64,000 bases of DNA from Roseobacter sp. Lineage in GTDB: Bacteria > Pseudomonadota > Alphaproteobacteria > Rhodobacterales > Rhodobacteraceae. The stretch spans positions 124,001 to 188,000 of the forward strand of contig JADFAE010000013.1 of the NCBI GenBank assembly GCA_015665415.1. The letters run 5' to 3'. The notes below the pieces were generated by a model, which was given only the letters and a program-made list of their open reading frames with translations, made no database searches and was not told where the DNA came from. The position numbers and the translations under genes were made by a program. Shown piece after piece: positions 16,681 through 24,853 of the stretch (position 1 is its first letter; each line of letters begins with the position of its first letter).

Positions 16681-17546
16681 GCTGCGTCCTGTTTCACCGA
16701 TCTAAGGGCTTCTTCCAGCTCAGAAAAGCCGGGGCGGATATGCGAAGGCGTGTTCTGGCGACCAACTTCGATGCAGATGGCGGCCGCATGGTTGTGCAGA
16801 TTCGCAACCAGCACTTCACGGATCAATTTGTAGAAGTGGGAATCTTCCTCGGTGATGGTTTTCACCTTGTCGGCAAAGGGACCAACCAGACCGTAGGCCA
16901 GAAAAACCCCAAGGAACGTCCCCACTAGCGCGCCACCAATCATCTTACCCAGAACCTCTGGCGGCTGATCGATAGAGGCCATGGTTTTGATAACCCCCAA
17001 AACAGCCGCAACAATCCCCAGCGCGGGCAGACCGTCTGCCATGGTCTGCAGGGCGTGACTGGAATGCAGCGCATGGTGATGATTTGCTTCCATGCGCTTT
17101 TCCAGAACCTCTTCGACCTGATGCGGATCATCATAGTTCATCGAGGCCGAGCGCATGGTGTCGCAGATCAGGTTCACCGCTTCGCTATCAGCAAGGATCT
17201 TGGGGTATTTGTTGAACACCGAAGAGTTTTCGGGGTCTTCGATATGCTGTTCCACCTCGACCGGGTTGGCCCGGGCGATGCGGATCAATGAGAACAACAG
17301 ACACAGCAGGTCGCGGTAGTCATCCGACTTCCATTTCGGGCCCTTGAAAACCTTTCCAAGGTCTTTGACCGTATGTTTGATGCCCCCCATGTCATTGCTG
17401 ATCAGGAAAGCACCAACCGCGGCGCCGCCAATCATCATCATCTCAAAAGGCAGTGATTTCAGGATAATCCCCATTTTGCCGCCGGCCAGCAGATACCCAC
17501 CGAACACCATGACAAAAATCACCAGGATGCCTACAATTCCGACCAT
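16677..17546 (-). CDS. motA: Flagellar motor stator protein MotA
   Basis: MotA with MotB forms the proton channel that drives rotation. The 289-residue protein has four membrane segments (about 3-22, 33-50, 168-190, 200-222), the cytoplasmic loop between the second and third with the charged RANPVEVEQHIEDPE region, and the Pro-containing GLPALGIVAAVLGVIKTM helix that couples proton flow to torque. It overlaps the next gene by four bases. Its partner motB is not adjacent but lies 12 kb away at 29881. Confidence 0.96.
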   Translation of the reverse strand: MVGIVGILVIFVMVFGGYLLAGGKMGIILKSLPFEMMMIGGAAVGAFLISNDMGGIKHTVKDLGKVFKGPKWKSDDYRDLLCLLFSLIRIARANPVEVEQHIEDPENSSVFNKYPKILADSEAVNLICDTMRSASMNYDDPHQVEEVLEKRMEANHHHALHSSHALQTMADGLPALGIVAAVLGVIKTMASIDQPPEVLGKMIGGALVGTFLGVFLAYGLVGPFADKVKTITEEDSHFYKLIREVLVANLHNHAAAICIEVGRQNTPSHIRPGFSELEEALRSVKQDAA

Positions 17547-17622
17547 AGGGTCACTCCAAATTCTATTGCTTTCTAAGAGCCTAGGTGAGTCTGATTAAGA
17601 AAAGCTGAGCGCTGAACCCAAG

Positions 17623-18303
17623 TTATTCCTTGGGAACTTCGCTGTTGCGACCCGCCATGACGACGCTGATTGTATAAGCGGCATCGGGGCTGAGACCGGC
17701 CATGATGCCGGCTGCGGCGTCGGGGCGCATACGGGCCAGAAACCCTGCTGCAAAGGCCGGATCCATCTCTTCAAACAACGCCGCCGATTCCTTTGGCTTC
17801 ATCTGTTCATAGACAGTGGTCAGACGATCCACATCCGCTTCGGTTGCACCATCCGCCAGGGCCAGAGTCGACCGTAGCTCTTCCTCGGCCACTTCCAGGG
17901 CTGCGAGTTTTTGGTCAATTGCTTCGTCAGCAATCTCCAAAGCTTTCATTCGGTCTTCGATTTCAGCTTCGCGCAAGGCAAGCGCGGCTTCACGCTCCTG
18001 AAATGCTGCAAGCATGGCCTGCAATTCCGCAGAAGAAGGCATGTTTTCGCTGCGCAGCTTGCCATCCGCCGCTGCCGATTCGGAGGTGCCATCCTGGATA
18101 TTGGCCACTTCGCGCGCGATTGCGGGACCTGCTTCCATGCCAAGCCGCACCAAGGCCGACCCGACGAGAAACAGTGCCAGCAGCATCAAAGTGCCGCTGC
18201 GACTGCGGCCGCCTGACTTTTTCTTGGCTGCTTTTGCCTGCAATCTGGCCTGCGCCTTGGCCTTCTCCGTTGCCTGCGCCTGTGGCGTTTGTTTCCGCCC
18301 CAT
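17623..18303 (-). CDS. MotE-like protein with MgtE N-terminal-type domain
   Basis: A 226-residue protein. Lys/Ala/Gln-rich basic N-terminus, one membrane helix at about 38-55, then a long coiled coil (about 90-145, repeated Glu/Ala/Leu) and a C-terminal domain (about 150-222) with the pattern seen in MgtE_N/FliG-like proteins (AALFEEMDPAFAAGFLARM, then a second helical repeat). This is the architecture of MotE, the chaperone that stabilises periplasmic MotC in Rhizobiales. The ATG at 18303 overlaps the upstream stop (TGATG). motA follows 76 bases downstream. Confidence 0.75.
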   Translation of the reverse strand: MGRKQTPQAQATEKAKAQARLQAKAAKKKSGGRSRSGTLMLLALFLVGSALVRLGMEAGPAIAREVANIQDGTSESAAADGKLRSENMPSSAELQAMLAAFQEREAALALREAEIEDRMKALEIADEAIDQKLAALEVAEEELRSTLALADGATEADVDRLTTVYEQMKPKESAALFEEMDPAFAAGFLARMRPDAAAGIMAGLSPDAAYTISVVMAGRNSEVPKE

Positions 18304-18770
18304 CACGCCACCCGATTCTTGTCGCGCTTGTGGCGCACAAACATGACCCCAGACGGCTGGGCGGGCTCTTCCACCTCAGGCTCCGGCACCACTTCGGCCT
18401 CATAAGCGACTGCCAAGGCGTCATTTTCTTCTGCCGCCGCAGGTGCGGCCTGGGCAGATACGACACGCTGCGGCTGGGCTGCGGCCTCTGGCATGTCATG
18501 CATCGAGGCCATCATCAGTTCCAACCTCTGGGCCACCGATTCGGCCCGGCCAGTCAGCTGATCCAGCGCCTGGCTGGATCCTTCGGTCATCTGCCGGGCA
18601 GTGGCAAAGGACTTGTTCAAATCATCCACCTGCGAGGACAGCACGGCCACAGCCCCGCCGACCCCCTTTTCCAGGTCATTAAACCGCTTCAACCGGCGCG
18701 ACAGCACGAAACAATAAAATCCAGCCCCAAGGGCCCCCGCTGCAAGCAGGATATCAGCAATAAGGTCCAT
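18303..18770 (-). CDS. Small membrane protein of the stator operon
   Basis: A 155-residue protein with one N-terminal membrane helix (about 4-24), a coiled-coil-like segment (about 28-95) and an acidic Pro/Glu/Ala-rich tail ending in basic residues. It lies between fliL (nine bases upstream) and the MotE-like gene (overlapping), a position where alphaproteobacteria often carry a protein annotated as DUF6468; that assignment is from memory. Function unknown, presumably at the inner membrane near the motor. Confidence 0.65.
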   Translation of the reverse strand: MDLIADILLAAGALGAGFYCFVLSRRLKRFNDLEKGVGGAVAVLSSQVDDLNKSFATARQMTEGSSQALDQLTGRAESVAQRLELMMASMHDMPEAAAQPQRVVSAQAAPAAAEENDALAVAYEAEVVPEPEVEEPAQPSGVMFVRHKRDKNRVA

Positions 18771-18779
18771 CCCGTTCTC

Positions 18780-19304
18780 CTAGTTCAGTACGAATTCCAT
18801 AATCAGCAAATCACGCACACGCCCCTGTCCGGTGGCTATGTTGATTCGCCGCAGCATCTGTGCGCGCAGCTTTGGCAGGGCCATCGGATCAGACAGATCC
18901 TCAAGCTCCAAAGCGCGTAGATAGCTATTCAGTACATCGACCACACGCGGGAGAACTTTCTCAACCTCGGCCTGGTGGATCAGATCCACCTCAAGGTTTG
19001 CGCTGAACCGGAGATGCTTGATCCCGCTGGCTTTGCGCAGCGAGATGACAATTGGCTCCATTTCGATGAAGGCAAGCCCAGCGATATCCTCCGCTGTCTC
19101 ACCACTATCCACGCCTTCTGGCGCGTTTTCCGTCGCATGAGCCGCTTCGGGCTCTGCGGATTGACCAAAGGGAAGCATACCAGACTGAACAGCAAAGAAA
19201 CCTCCGCCACCTCCAACCAATGCAAGGACCACCCCCAAGATGAGAGGCAGCTTGCTCTTTTTGACCGGTGCGTCTTCTTCCGCATTCACTACAGCGTCTG
19301 TCAT
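18780..19304 (-). CDS. fliL: Flagellar basal-body protein FliL
   Basis: FliL surrounds the stator and supports torque. The 174-residue protein has a Lys-rich cytoplasmic start, one membrane helix (about 19-40), an acidic linker and a C-terminal domain with the FIEMEPIVISLR, KHLRFSANLEV and RVRDLLIMEFVLN segments typical of FliL. It opens the minus operon fliL-orf-motE-motA-periplasmic protein and is divergent from fliF with a CtrA-like box between them. Confidence 0.93.
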   Translation of the reverse strand: MTDAVVNAEEDAPVKKSKLPLILGVVLALVGGGGGFFAVQSGMLPFGQSAEPEAAHATENAPEGVDSGETAEDIAGLAFIEMEPIVISLRKASGIKHLRFSANLEVDLIHQAEVEKVLPRVVDVLNSYLRALELEDLSDPMALPKLRAQMLRRINIATGQGRVRDLLIMEFVLN

Positions 19305-19349
19305 GGCTTTCCCTAAACGTCGTGCAAGCCCTTCATAACCCCTGAGGAA

Positions 19350-19364
19350 CTAACCGAATGTTAA
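19350..19364. promoter_or_regulatory. CtrA-type box, one mismatch (fliF/fliL)
   Basis: CTAA (19350-19353), seven bases (CCGAATG), TTAA (19361-19364). Read on the other strand it is TTAAC-ATTCGG-TTAG, close to the CtrA consensus TTAACCAT. It lies 46 bases from the fliL start and 59 from the fliF start. Confidence 0.6.
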
Positions 19365-19422
19365 GGCCCCTCAGTCAAAAAGGGGGCACGCCGGACAGAA
19401 TGCCGGTGCGACGGAGGTTAAA

Positions 19423-21096
19423 TTGCAGCAGATCAAGAATGTCTGGACTGGATTGGATACGCGAAAGCAGTTGATTGTGGTTGGAGCCACGGTCGCAGTG
19501 ATCGCAAGCATATTCGCCATGTCCCACGTGGCGAGCAAGCCAACCATGAGATTGCTCTATGCCGGGCTCGAAAGTGGCTCCGCAGGAGATGTCGTGCGCT
19601 CGCTGGAGCAAACCGGCACTATATATGAAGTCAGAGGCGGCTCTATCTATGTGCCCGCCGACCGCAGGGATGAACTGCGCATGACGCTGGCATCCGAAGG
19701 TCTGCCTGCAAATGGCGGCCGCGGTTATGAACTGCTCGATTCGCTGACCGGGTTTGGCACCACATCGCAAATGTTTGATGCCGCCTACTGGCGCGCCAAA
19801 GAAGGGGAACTGGCCCGGACCATCGTCGCCAGCCCCCATATCAGTCAGGCCCGGGTCCATATCGCCAATACCGGCGCCAATCCTTTTCAACGCTCCGTAG
19901 ATCCAACAGCCTCCGTATCTGTGGTGCCTCTGGGTGCGCCTATTACCCCGGCGCAAGCCAATGCGATTCGCTTTCTGGTTGCCTCTGCTGTCACCGGCCT
20001 GCCGGTAGACAATGTCGCCGTGATTGATGCCAATGGGGCCCTTATCGGCTCTGCCGAAGCTGCCGCTGCTGCCGGCGCGGGCACCGATGATCGGTCCCAG
20101 TCGATTCGCGATCGGGTCATGCGCCTCGTCGAAGCGCGTGTGGGCCATGGCAATGCGGTTGTCGAAGTCAGTGTCGACATCGTCACCGACACAGAATCGA
20201 TCCGTGAAAAACACGTCGACCCTGAAAGCCGAGTCGCCATCAGTACCGATGTCGAAGAACGCGCTGATATTTCCAGCAACCAATCTGGTGAAGTCACTGT
20301 GGCCTCCAACATTCCGGACGGCGATGCCGCCTCCGGGCAGGGGTCGAAAAACAACACCAGCGCCACGCGTGAGCGGGTCAACTATGAGATTTCGGAAACC
20401 GAGAAGGAAATCATTCGCGGTCCTGGGGCCATCAAACGACTGACTGTTGCGGTGCTGATCAATGGCACCACAACCACCAACGCGGCGGGCGAAACCACGT
20501 TTCTTCCCCGCCCCGAAGAAGAGCTGGGCGCCATGCGTGAGCTGATCTCTGCGGCCATCGGGTTTGACGAATCGCGCGGCGATGTCATTACCCTGAAGTC
20601 GATGGATCTTCCCGTCATCGAACCTGCCGGGACGGCAGCGACCTCCTCCTTCCTGGACAACCTCTATTTTGACGCCATGGCGCTTATTCAGATGGCCGCG
20701 CTGGCCATTGTCACTCTGGTCCTGGGGCTCTTTGTTGTCCGTCCGATTCTCTCGGGATCCGGCGCAAGCGTTCCGTCACTTGGTGCCCCTGAGGCCCTTG
20801 GGGGTGGCATGGATGCCCTGCCGGATCTGCCGACCATGGGCACCGCGCCGGATATGGGCAACTTCATGATGAATGACGACATGGGGGCCAATATCGCCCT
20901 GGATGGTGAAATCCAGGATGGCGGTGGCTTTGACATGGGTGGCATCGGCGACATGGGCGGTATGGGAGGTCTCCCGGCCCTTGGCGGCGGAGGTGAAAAT
21001 CCTGTCGACCGGTTGCGTGAAATGATTGGCGAACGCCAGGAAGAAACTGTCCAGATCCTGCGGGGCTGGCTTGAAGAAAACGAGGAGCGGGTCTGA
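19423..21096 (+). CDS. fliF: Flagellar MS-ring protein FliF
   Basis: FliF forms the MS ring, the first structure of the basal body. The TTG start at 19423 is preceded by GGAGG seven bases upstream; no ATG in frame fits better. The 557-residue protein has membrane helices near 17-37 and 420-442, between them the YscJ-type ring domains (LLYAGL... region at about 40-200) and a Gly/Met/Asp-rich cytoplasmic stretch (about 455-525) before the FliG-binding C-terminal helix. The stop overlaps the fliH ATG by one base. Confidence 0.96.
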   Translation: MQQIKNVWTGLDTRKQLIVVGATVAVIASIFAMSHVASKPTMRLLYAGLESGSAGDVVRSLEQTGTIYEVRGGSIYVPADRRDELRMTLASEGLPANGGRGYELLDSLTGFGTTSQMFDAAYWRAKEGELARTIVASPHISQARVHIANTGANPFQRSVDPTASVSVVPLGAPITPAQANAIRFLVASAVTGLPVDNVAVIDANGALIGSAEAAAAAGAGTDDRSQSIRDRVMRLVEARVGHGNAVVEVSVDIVTDTESIREKHVDPESRVAISTDVEERADISSNQSGEVTVASNIPDGDAASGQGSKNNTSATRERVNYEISETEKEIIRGPGAIKRLTVAVLINGTTTTNAAGETTFLPRPEEELGAMRELISAAIGFDESRGDVITLKSMDLPVIEPAGTAATSSFLDNLYFDAMALIQMAALAIVTLVLGLFVVRPILSGSGASVPSLGAPEALGGGMDALPDLPTMGTAPDMGNFMMNDDMGANIALDGEIQDGGGFDMGGIGDMGGMGGLPALGGGGENPVDRLREMIGERQEETVQILRGWLEENEERV

Positions 21097-21695
21097 TGAG
21101 CATCAACCACCTACTTGAAGACTTTGGTGCGGCAACCGTCGTGATGCCACTGATTCCCGAAATCTCGGAAGAGGTTGTAGAGGAAGCACGACTGGTCTCT
21201 TTTGAAAACGGCTATAGTGCCGGCTGGGATGATGCCGTAACGGCCAAAGACAAAGAGGCAACAACGATTTCCGCCACGTTGGCGAGCTCGCTGGAAGATC
21301 TGAACTTTACCTACCAAGAGGCGCAGTCACAGCTGATCGAGGCGCTGGACCCGATGTTCAAGGTTCTGACCAGTGCGGTTCTGCCCGACACCATGGCCGC
21401 AACCTTTGGTCACCACATCGTCGACCAAATGACCGATATGGCCAAGTTCCAGACCGATCAGCCCATGAGCATATTTGTAGCGCCGGGCGAAGCTGCTGCT
21501 GTCCGCGCCCTGTTGCCCGAAGCTTTTTCCACCCCGGTTCAGGTCCAGGAAGATGAGAATCTGTCTGCGGGTCAGGCCTATCTGCGCGTCGGATCCTCCG
21601 AGCGCGAAATCAACAGTTCGTCTCTGATTGAAACCATCAATGATTCAGTCGAGGCCTTTACCTATCACGTCAGAGAGGACAGCCAATATGGATGA
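21096..21695 (+). CDS. fliH: FliH-like flagellar assembly protein
   Basis: A 199-residue acidic protein directly between fliF and fliN, the classical place of fliH. A helical N-terminal half (about 25-90, with ENGYSAGWDDAV followed by a coiled-coil region) precedes a mixed alpha/beta C-terminal domain, the FliH plan. Overall sequence is strongly diverged from enteric FliH, so the identification rests on position, length and fold pattern. FliH holds the FliI ATPase and ties it to FliN. It overlaps fliN by eight bases. Confidence 0.75.
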   Translation: MSINHLLEDFGAATVVMPLIPEISEEVVEEARLVSFENGYSAGWDDAVTAKDKEATTISATLASSLEDLNFTYQEAQSQLIEALDPMFKVLTSAVLPDTMAATFGHHIVDQMTDMAKFQTDQPMSIFVAPGEAAAVRALLPEAFSTPVQVQEDENLSAGQAYLRVGSSEREINSSSLIETINDSVEAFTYHVREDSQYG

Positions 21696-21984
21696 CGCCG
21701 ACGATCTCAACATGAAAGCCACCGACGCCAGCAACCCCTTTGTTTCGGTCCCCGTCGAAGTGGTGGTCTCCGTTGGCAAGGCGCGCCCGTTGATCCGCGA
21801 TCTCGTGGGCCTGGGTGAAAATGCCATTCTGACCCTGGATAAGCGCGTCGAGGATCCCGTTGACCTCTATGTCGGTGACCGCTTGGTGGCCCGCGGTCAA
21901 CTCGAGGAAATGGAAGGCGATCAGGCCGGTCAACTGGCTGTTCGCCTGACTGAAATCGCCGATTTGCAAAACGGTCTGGGATGA
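21688..21984 (+). CDS. fliN: Flagellar motor switch protein FliN
   Basis: FliN builds the lower C ring of the switch and docks FliH. The ATG at 21688, inside the end of fliH, gives 98 residues; an upstream in-frame ATG at 21628 would lie deep in fliH and is less likely. The SpoA fold is visible: VPVEVVVSVGKARPLIRDLVGLGENAILTL-type pattern, then PVDLYVGDRLVARGQL and a final VRLTEI strand. No fliM is in the window. Confidence 0.92.
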   Translation: MDDADDLNMKATDASNPFVSVPVEVVVSVGKARPLIRDLVGLGENAILTLDKRVEDPVDLYVGDRLVARGQLEEMEGDQAGQLAVRLTEIADLQNGLG

Positions 21985-22724
21985 CACGCACTCACATCGC
22001 ACTCCCTATCCTGATCGCCTGCGCAGTCTTGATGCTGCCGCAGGCGGCTCTGGCGCAGGAACTCAGCCTGTCGCTGGGCGAAGGTCAATCGATCTCTGCC
22101 CGGTCGATCCAGCTGATTCTGCTGATTACCGTTCTCAGCCTGGCACCCGGCCTGCTGATCATGATCACCTGTTTTCCTTTCCTGGTCACGGTGCTGTCGA
22201 TCCTGCGCCAGGGCATCGGGTTGCAGCAATCTCCGCCCAATATGATGATGATCAGCCTGGCGCTGTTTCTGACCTATTTTGTGATGGAACCCGTGTTCAC
22301 CGAGGCCTGGCAGACCGGCATCAGCCCGCTGATCGAAGAGCAGATCGACGTAGAAACCGGCCTCATGCGCAGCCTGGAACCATTTCGTGGTTTCATGGCA
22401 AACCGTCTGGATCCCGATACCTTTTATGCGATTGCTGACCTGCGCGAAGAAACCTCCAACATCGATCCAACGGCAGAGGCGCCGCTGTCGACGCTGGTTC
22501 CCAGTTTTTTGCTGTCCGAGATCTCGCGGGCCTTTCAAATCGGCTTTCTGGTCTTCCTTCCCTTCCTGGTCATCGATCTGGTGGTGGCGGCGGTGTTGAT
22601 GTCGATGGGGATGATGATGGTGCCACCGGCGGTGGTATCCCTGCCGTTCAAACTGGCCTTCTTTGTGGTCGCAGACGGCTGGAGCCTGATCGCAACCGCC
22701 TTGGTGCGCAGCTATTATCCCTAG
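21981..22724 (+). CDS. fliP: Flagellar export gate protein FliP
   Basis: FliP is the core channel subunit of the export gate. The 247-residue protein starts with a cleavable signal peptide (ending in AALAQ, about residue 22), followed by four membrane segments and the conserved TCFPFLVTVLSILRQGIG and FLPFLVIDLVVAAVLMSMGMM-type regions. It overlaps fliN by four bases (ATGA). No fliO-like gene lies between fliN and fliP. Confidence 0.97.
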   Translation: MTRTHIALPILIACAVLMLPQAALAQELSLSLGEGQSISARSIQLILLITVLSLAPGLLIMITCFPFLVTVLSILRQGIGLQQSPPNMMMISLALFLTYFVMEPVFTEAWQTGISPLIEEQIDVETGLMRSLEPFRGFMANRLDPDTFYAIADLREETSNIDPTAEAPLSTLVPSFLLSEISRAFQIGFLVFLPFLVIDLVVAAVLMSMGMMMVPPAVVSLPFKLAFFVVADGWSLIATALVRSYYP

Positions 22725-22773
22725 CCACTAAAATAAGACATAAATCCCGCATGTCCCTGTGCGTGATCCCTGC

Positions 22774-22803
22774 AAAACCCCGGCCCTGTGCCGGGGTTTT
22801 GTA
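22774..22803 (+). terminator. Terminator of the fliF-fliP operon
   Basis: AAAACCCCGG (22775-22784) pairs with CCGGGGTTTT (22791-22800) around a short CCCTGTG-type loop, then TTGT. Symmetric A/T flanks could allow function in both directions. Confidence 0.9.
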
Positions 22804-22858
22804 CTTTCAGGACAAAGTTGACCCCATGCCACGCCAGTGGAAAGCAAAACCTCTTGCA

Positions 22859-22881
22859 TGTAGTTATATTATAACATTACA
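22859..22881 (+). promoter_or_regulatory. Zur-type operator upstream of the COG0523 GTPase
   Basis: A perfect palindrome GTTATATTATAAC at 22863-22875, extended by TGTA on the left and an offset TTACA on the right. This is the alphaproteobacterial Zur box pattern (GTTATA-N-TATAAC). It ends about 50 bases before the chosen start, suitable to block the promoter when zinc is plentiful. Confidence 0.8.
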
Positions 22882-22931
22882 AGCATTCATTGAGAATTTT
22901 GCTTATCCCAGACATCCAAGGACTCAAAGAA

Positions 22932-24143
22932 ATGCGTGATTCCGCCTCACATGATGCCCGCCTCCCCGTAACCGTGCTGTCCGGCTTTTTGGGTGCCGGC
23001 AAGACAACGCTTTTGAACCGCGTGCTGAACAACCGGGACGGACGGCGCGTCGCCGTCATCGTCAACGACATGTCCGAAGTGAACATCGATGCCGACTTGG
23101 TGCGCGAAGGCACGGAACTGTCCCGCTCTGAGGAAACACTGGTTGAGATGTCAAACGGCTGCATCTGCTGCACCCTGCGCGATGATTTGCTAAAAGAGGT
23201 GCGTCAACTCTCCGAAGAGGGACGGTTTGACTATCTTCTGATCGAATCCACCGGCATTTCAGAGCCGCTCCCGGTTGCCGCCACCTTTGATTTTCGCGAT
23301 GAACAGGGACACAGCCTGTCGGATGTGGCGCGCCTCGATACCATGGTGACCGTGGTTGACGCAGTGAACCTGCTTAAGGATTTCTCCAGCCATGACTTCC
23401 TGACAGATCGTGGCGAATCCCTAGGCGAAGAGGACGATCGCAGCCTGGTCAGTCTTCTTACAGAGCAAATAGAATTTGCTGATGTCGTTATCCTCAACAA
23501 GGTCTCAGATGCCGGGCACACGCGCACGGAAAATGCCCGCAAAATCATCCGCGCACTGAATGGCGACGCCAAGATCATCGAAACTGATCACTCAGAGGTC
23601 TCCTCCGAGGCCATCCTCGACACCGGCTTGTTCGACTTTGACACCGCGCATGAACACCCGATGTGGGCGAAAGAGCTCTATGGCTTTGCCAATCACACAC
23701 CAGAGGATGAGGAATACGGTATCGAATCCTTTGCCTATCACGCCCGCGCGCCTTTTGATCCGCAAAAGCTACATGCGATTCTGAACGGCACACTCCCGGG
23801 CGTGATCCGCGCCAAAGGCCATTTCTGGATTGCCACCCGCCCCGAATGGGCGGCCGAGTTCAGTCTTGCAGGGGCCCTGTCTTCGGTCTCTCCCTTGGGA
23901 CGTTGGTGGGCCTCAGTCCCAGAAGATCGCCTGCCCACACATCCCCAGGCGCAGGCGGAAATTGCACGCAACTGGGTGGAACCCTGGGGCGATCGGCGGC
24001 AGGAGCTGGTCTTTATCGGGGTTGGCCTTGACCGCGAGGCGATCTGCAAGCGACTGAATTCTGCGCTGGTCGATACGGAAGAGTTTCAGCCCTGGGCCTG
24101 GGCCGATATGGCAGATCCCTTCCCGCAATGGGGGCTACGCTGA
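22932..24143 (+). CDS. COG0523 (CobW-type) GTPase, putative zinc metallochaperone
   Basis: A 403-residue G3E-family GTPase. The start at 22932 (AAGGA about 12 bases upstream) removes 14 residues from the longest frame. Visible motifs are the P-loop GFLGAGKT (18-25), the metal-binding CICC group (77-80), an ESTGISEP region and the guanine motif NKVS. The C-terminal half is the CobW_C domain. Members induced by zinc shortage hand metal to essential zinc enzymes or their substitutes. The Zur box upstream and the coupled DUF1826 gene support a zinc-starvation role rather than cobalamin synthesis. Confidence 0.88.
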   Translation: MRDSASHDARLPVTVLSGFLGAGKTTLLNRVLNNRDGRRVAVIVNDMSEVNIDADLVREGTELSRSEETLVEMSNGCICCTLRDDLLKEVRQLSEEGRFDYLLIESTGISEPLPVAATFDFRDEQGHSLSDVARLDTMVTVVDAVNLLKDFSSHDFLTDRGESLGEEDDRSLVSLLTEQIEFADVVILNKVSDAGHTRTENARKIIRALNGDAKIIETDHSEVSSEAILDTGLFDFDTAHEHPMWAKELYGFANHTPEDEEYGIESFAYHARAPFDPQKLHAILNGTLPGVIRAKGHFWIATRPEWAAEFSLAGALSSVSPLGRWWASVPEDRLPTHPQAQAEIARNWVEPWGDRRQELVFIGVGLDREAICKRLNSALVDTEEFQPWAWADMADPFPQWGLR

Positions 24144-24784
24144 TGCAAGATACTCTTTTGCGCAGTCCACTGCAGAATGTGCCGGCAGGTGTCAGCGTCA
24201 CTGAATTGGCAGAGGATCTTTCTGTGATCCACCGCCACGACTGCTCTGCAGCAATCTGGAACAGGACTCCACTCTCCACGTTTCAGGCCTGGATAGACGC
24301 GTTGGATCCCGGGCAGCTGCCCAAAGCACGCCTCATCTTGCGACCAGGGGCGGTCGATCAAACCCTCACTCATATTTTTGACAGTGCCGAAATACTGCGT
24401 TGTCCGGAACGCGACCGCCTGTCGATGGGCATTTCAGCATTGGTTGAGCTGTTTTCCGGCATAATGTCGACACGCTATATCAGGTTGCGACTGGATGTGG
24501 TCCGAACCAACGCCTGCAGAAAGTTCCATATCGACGCCGTACAGGCACGCCTTGTCTGCACTTACCGAGGCACAGGCACACAGCTGGGAATTCAACGCGA
24601 AAATGGTGAACCCCAGTGTCTCCTGACTGTTCCAACAGGTGCACCCGTCCTGCTACGAGGCACAAAATGGCCGGAATACCCCAGGTCCAATCTCTTGCAT
24701 CGCTCCCCTCCGATCGAAGGAACCGGCGAGACCCGCTTTGTTGTTGTTATTGATCCCGTAAATGATCCCGATCTCGAGATCTGA
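24143..24784 (+). CDS. DUF1826 family protein
   Basis: A 213-residue soluble protein whose ATG at 24143 shares a base with the GTPase stop (TGATG). The pattern RLDVVRTNACRKFHIDAVQARLVCTYRG with conserved His, Cys and Asp in mid-protein and GAPVLLRGTKWPE afterwards matches what I recall of DUF1826. Members commonly accompany zinc-regulated COG0523 GTPases. The conserved His/Cys/Asp residues could bind a metal; the activity is unknown. Co-regulation by the Zur box upstream is inferred. Confidence 0.8.
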   Translation: MQDTLLRSPLQNVPAGVSVTELAEDLSVIHRHDCSAAIWNRTPLSTFQAWIDALDPGQLPKARLILRPGAVDQTLTHIFDSAEILRCPERDRLSMGISALVELFSGIMSTRYIRLRLDVVRTNACRKFHIDAVQARLVCTYRGTGTQLGIQRENGEPQCLLTVPTGAPVLLRGTKWPEYPRSNLLHRSPPIEGTGETRFVVVIDPVNDPDLEI

Positions 24785-24796
24785 GTCACAAGAAAT

Positions 24797-24821
24797 CCCG
24801 GACCATTTCAAATGGTCCGGG
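24797..24821. terminator. Hairpin between convergent DUF1826 and flgI genes
   Basis: CCCGGACCATTT and AAATGGTCCGGG form a perfect stem with almost no loop left, between two converging genes. T-tracts are poor (TTTCTTG on the minus side). It probably ends one or both transcripts. Confidence 0.65.
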
Positions 24822-24853
24822 ACTACAGTTAAGCGTTCGTTCTGACAGTGGGG

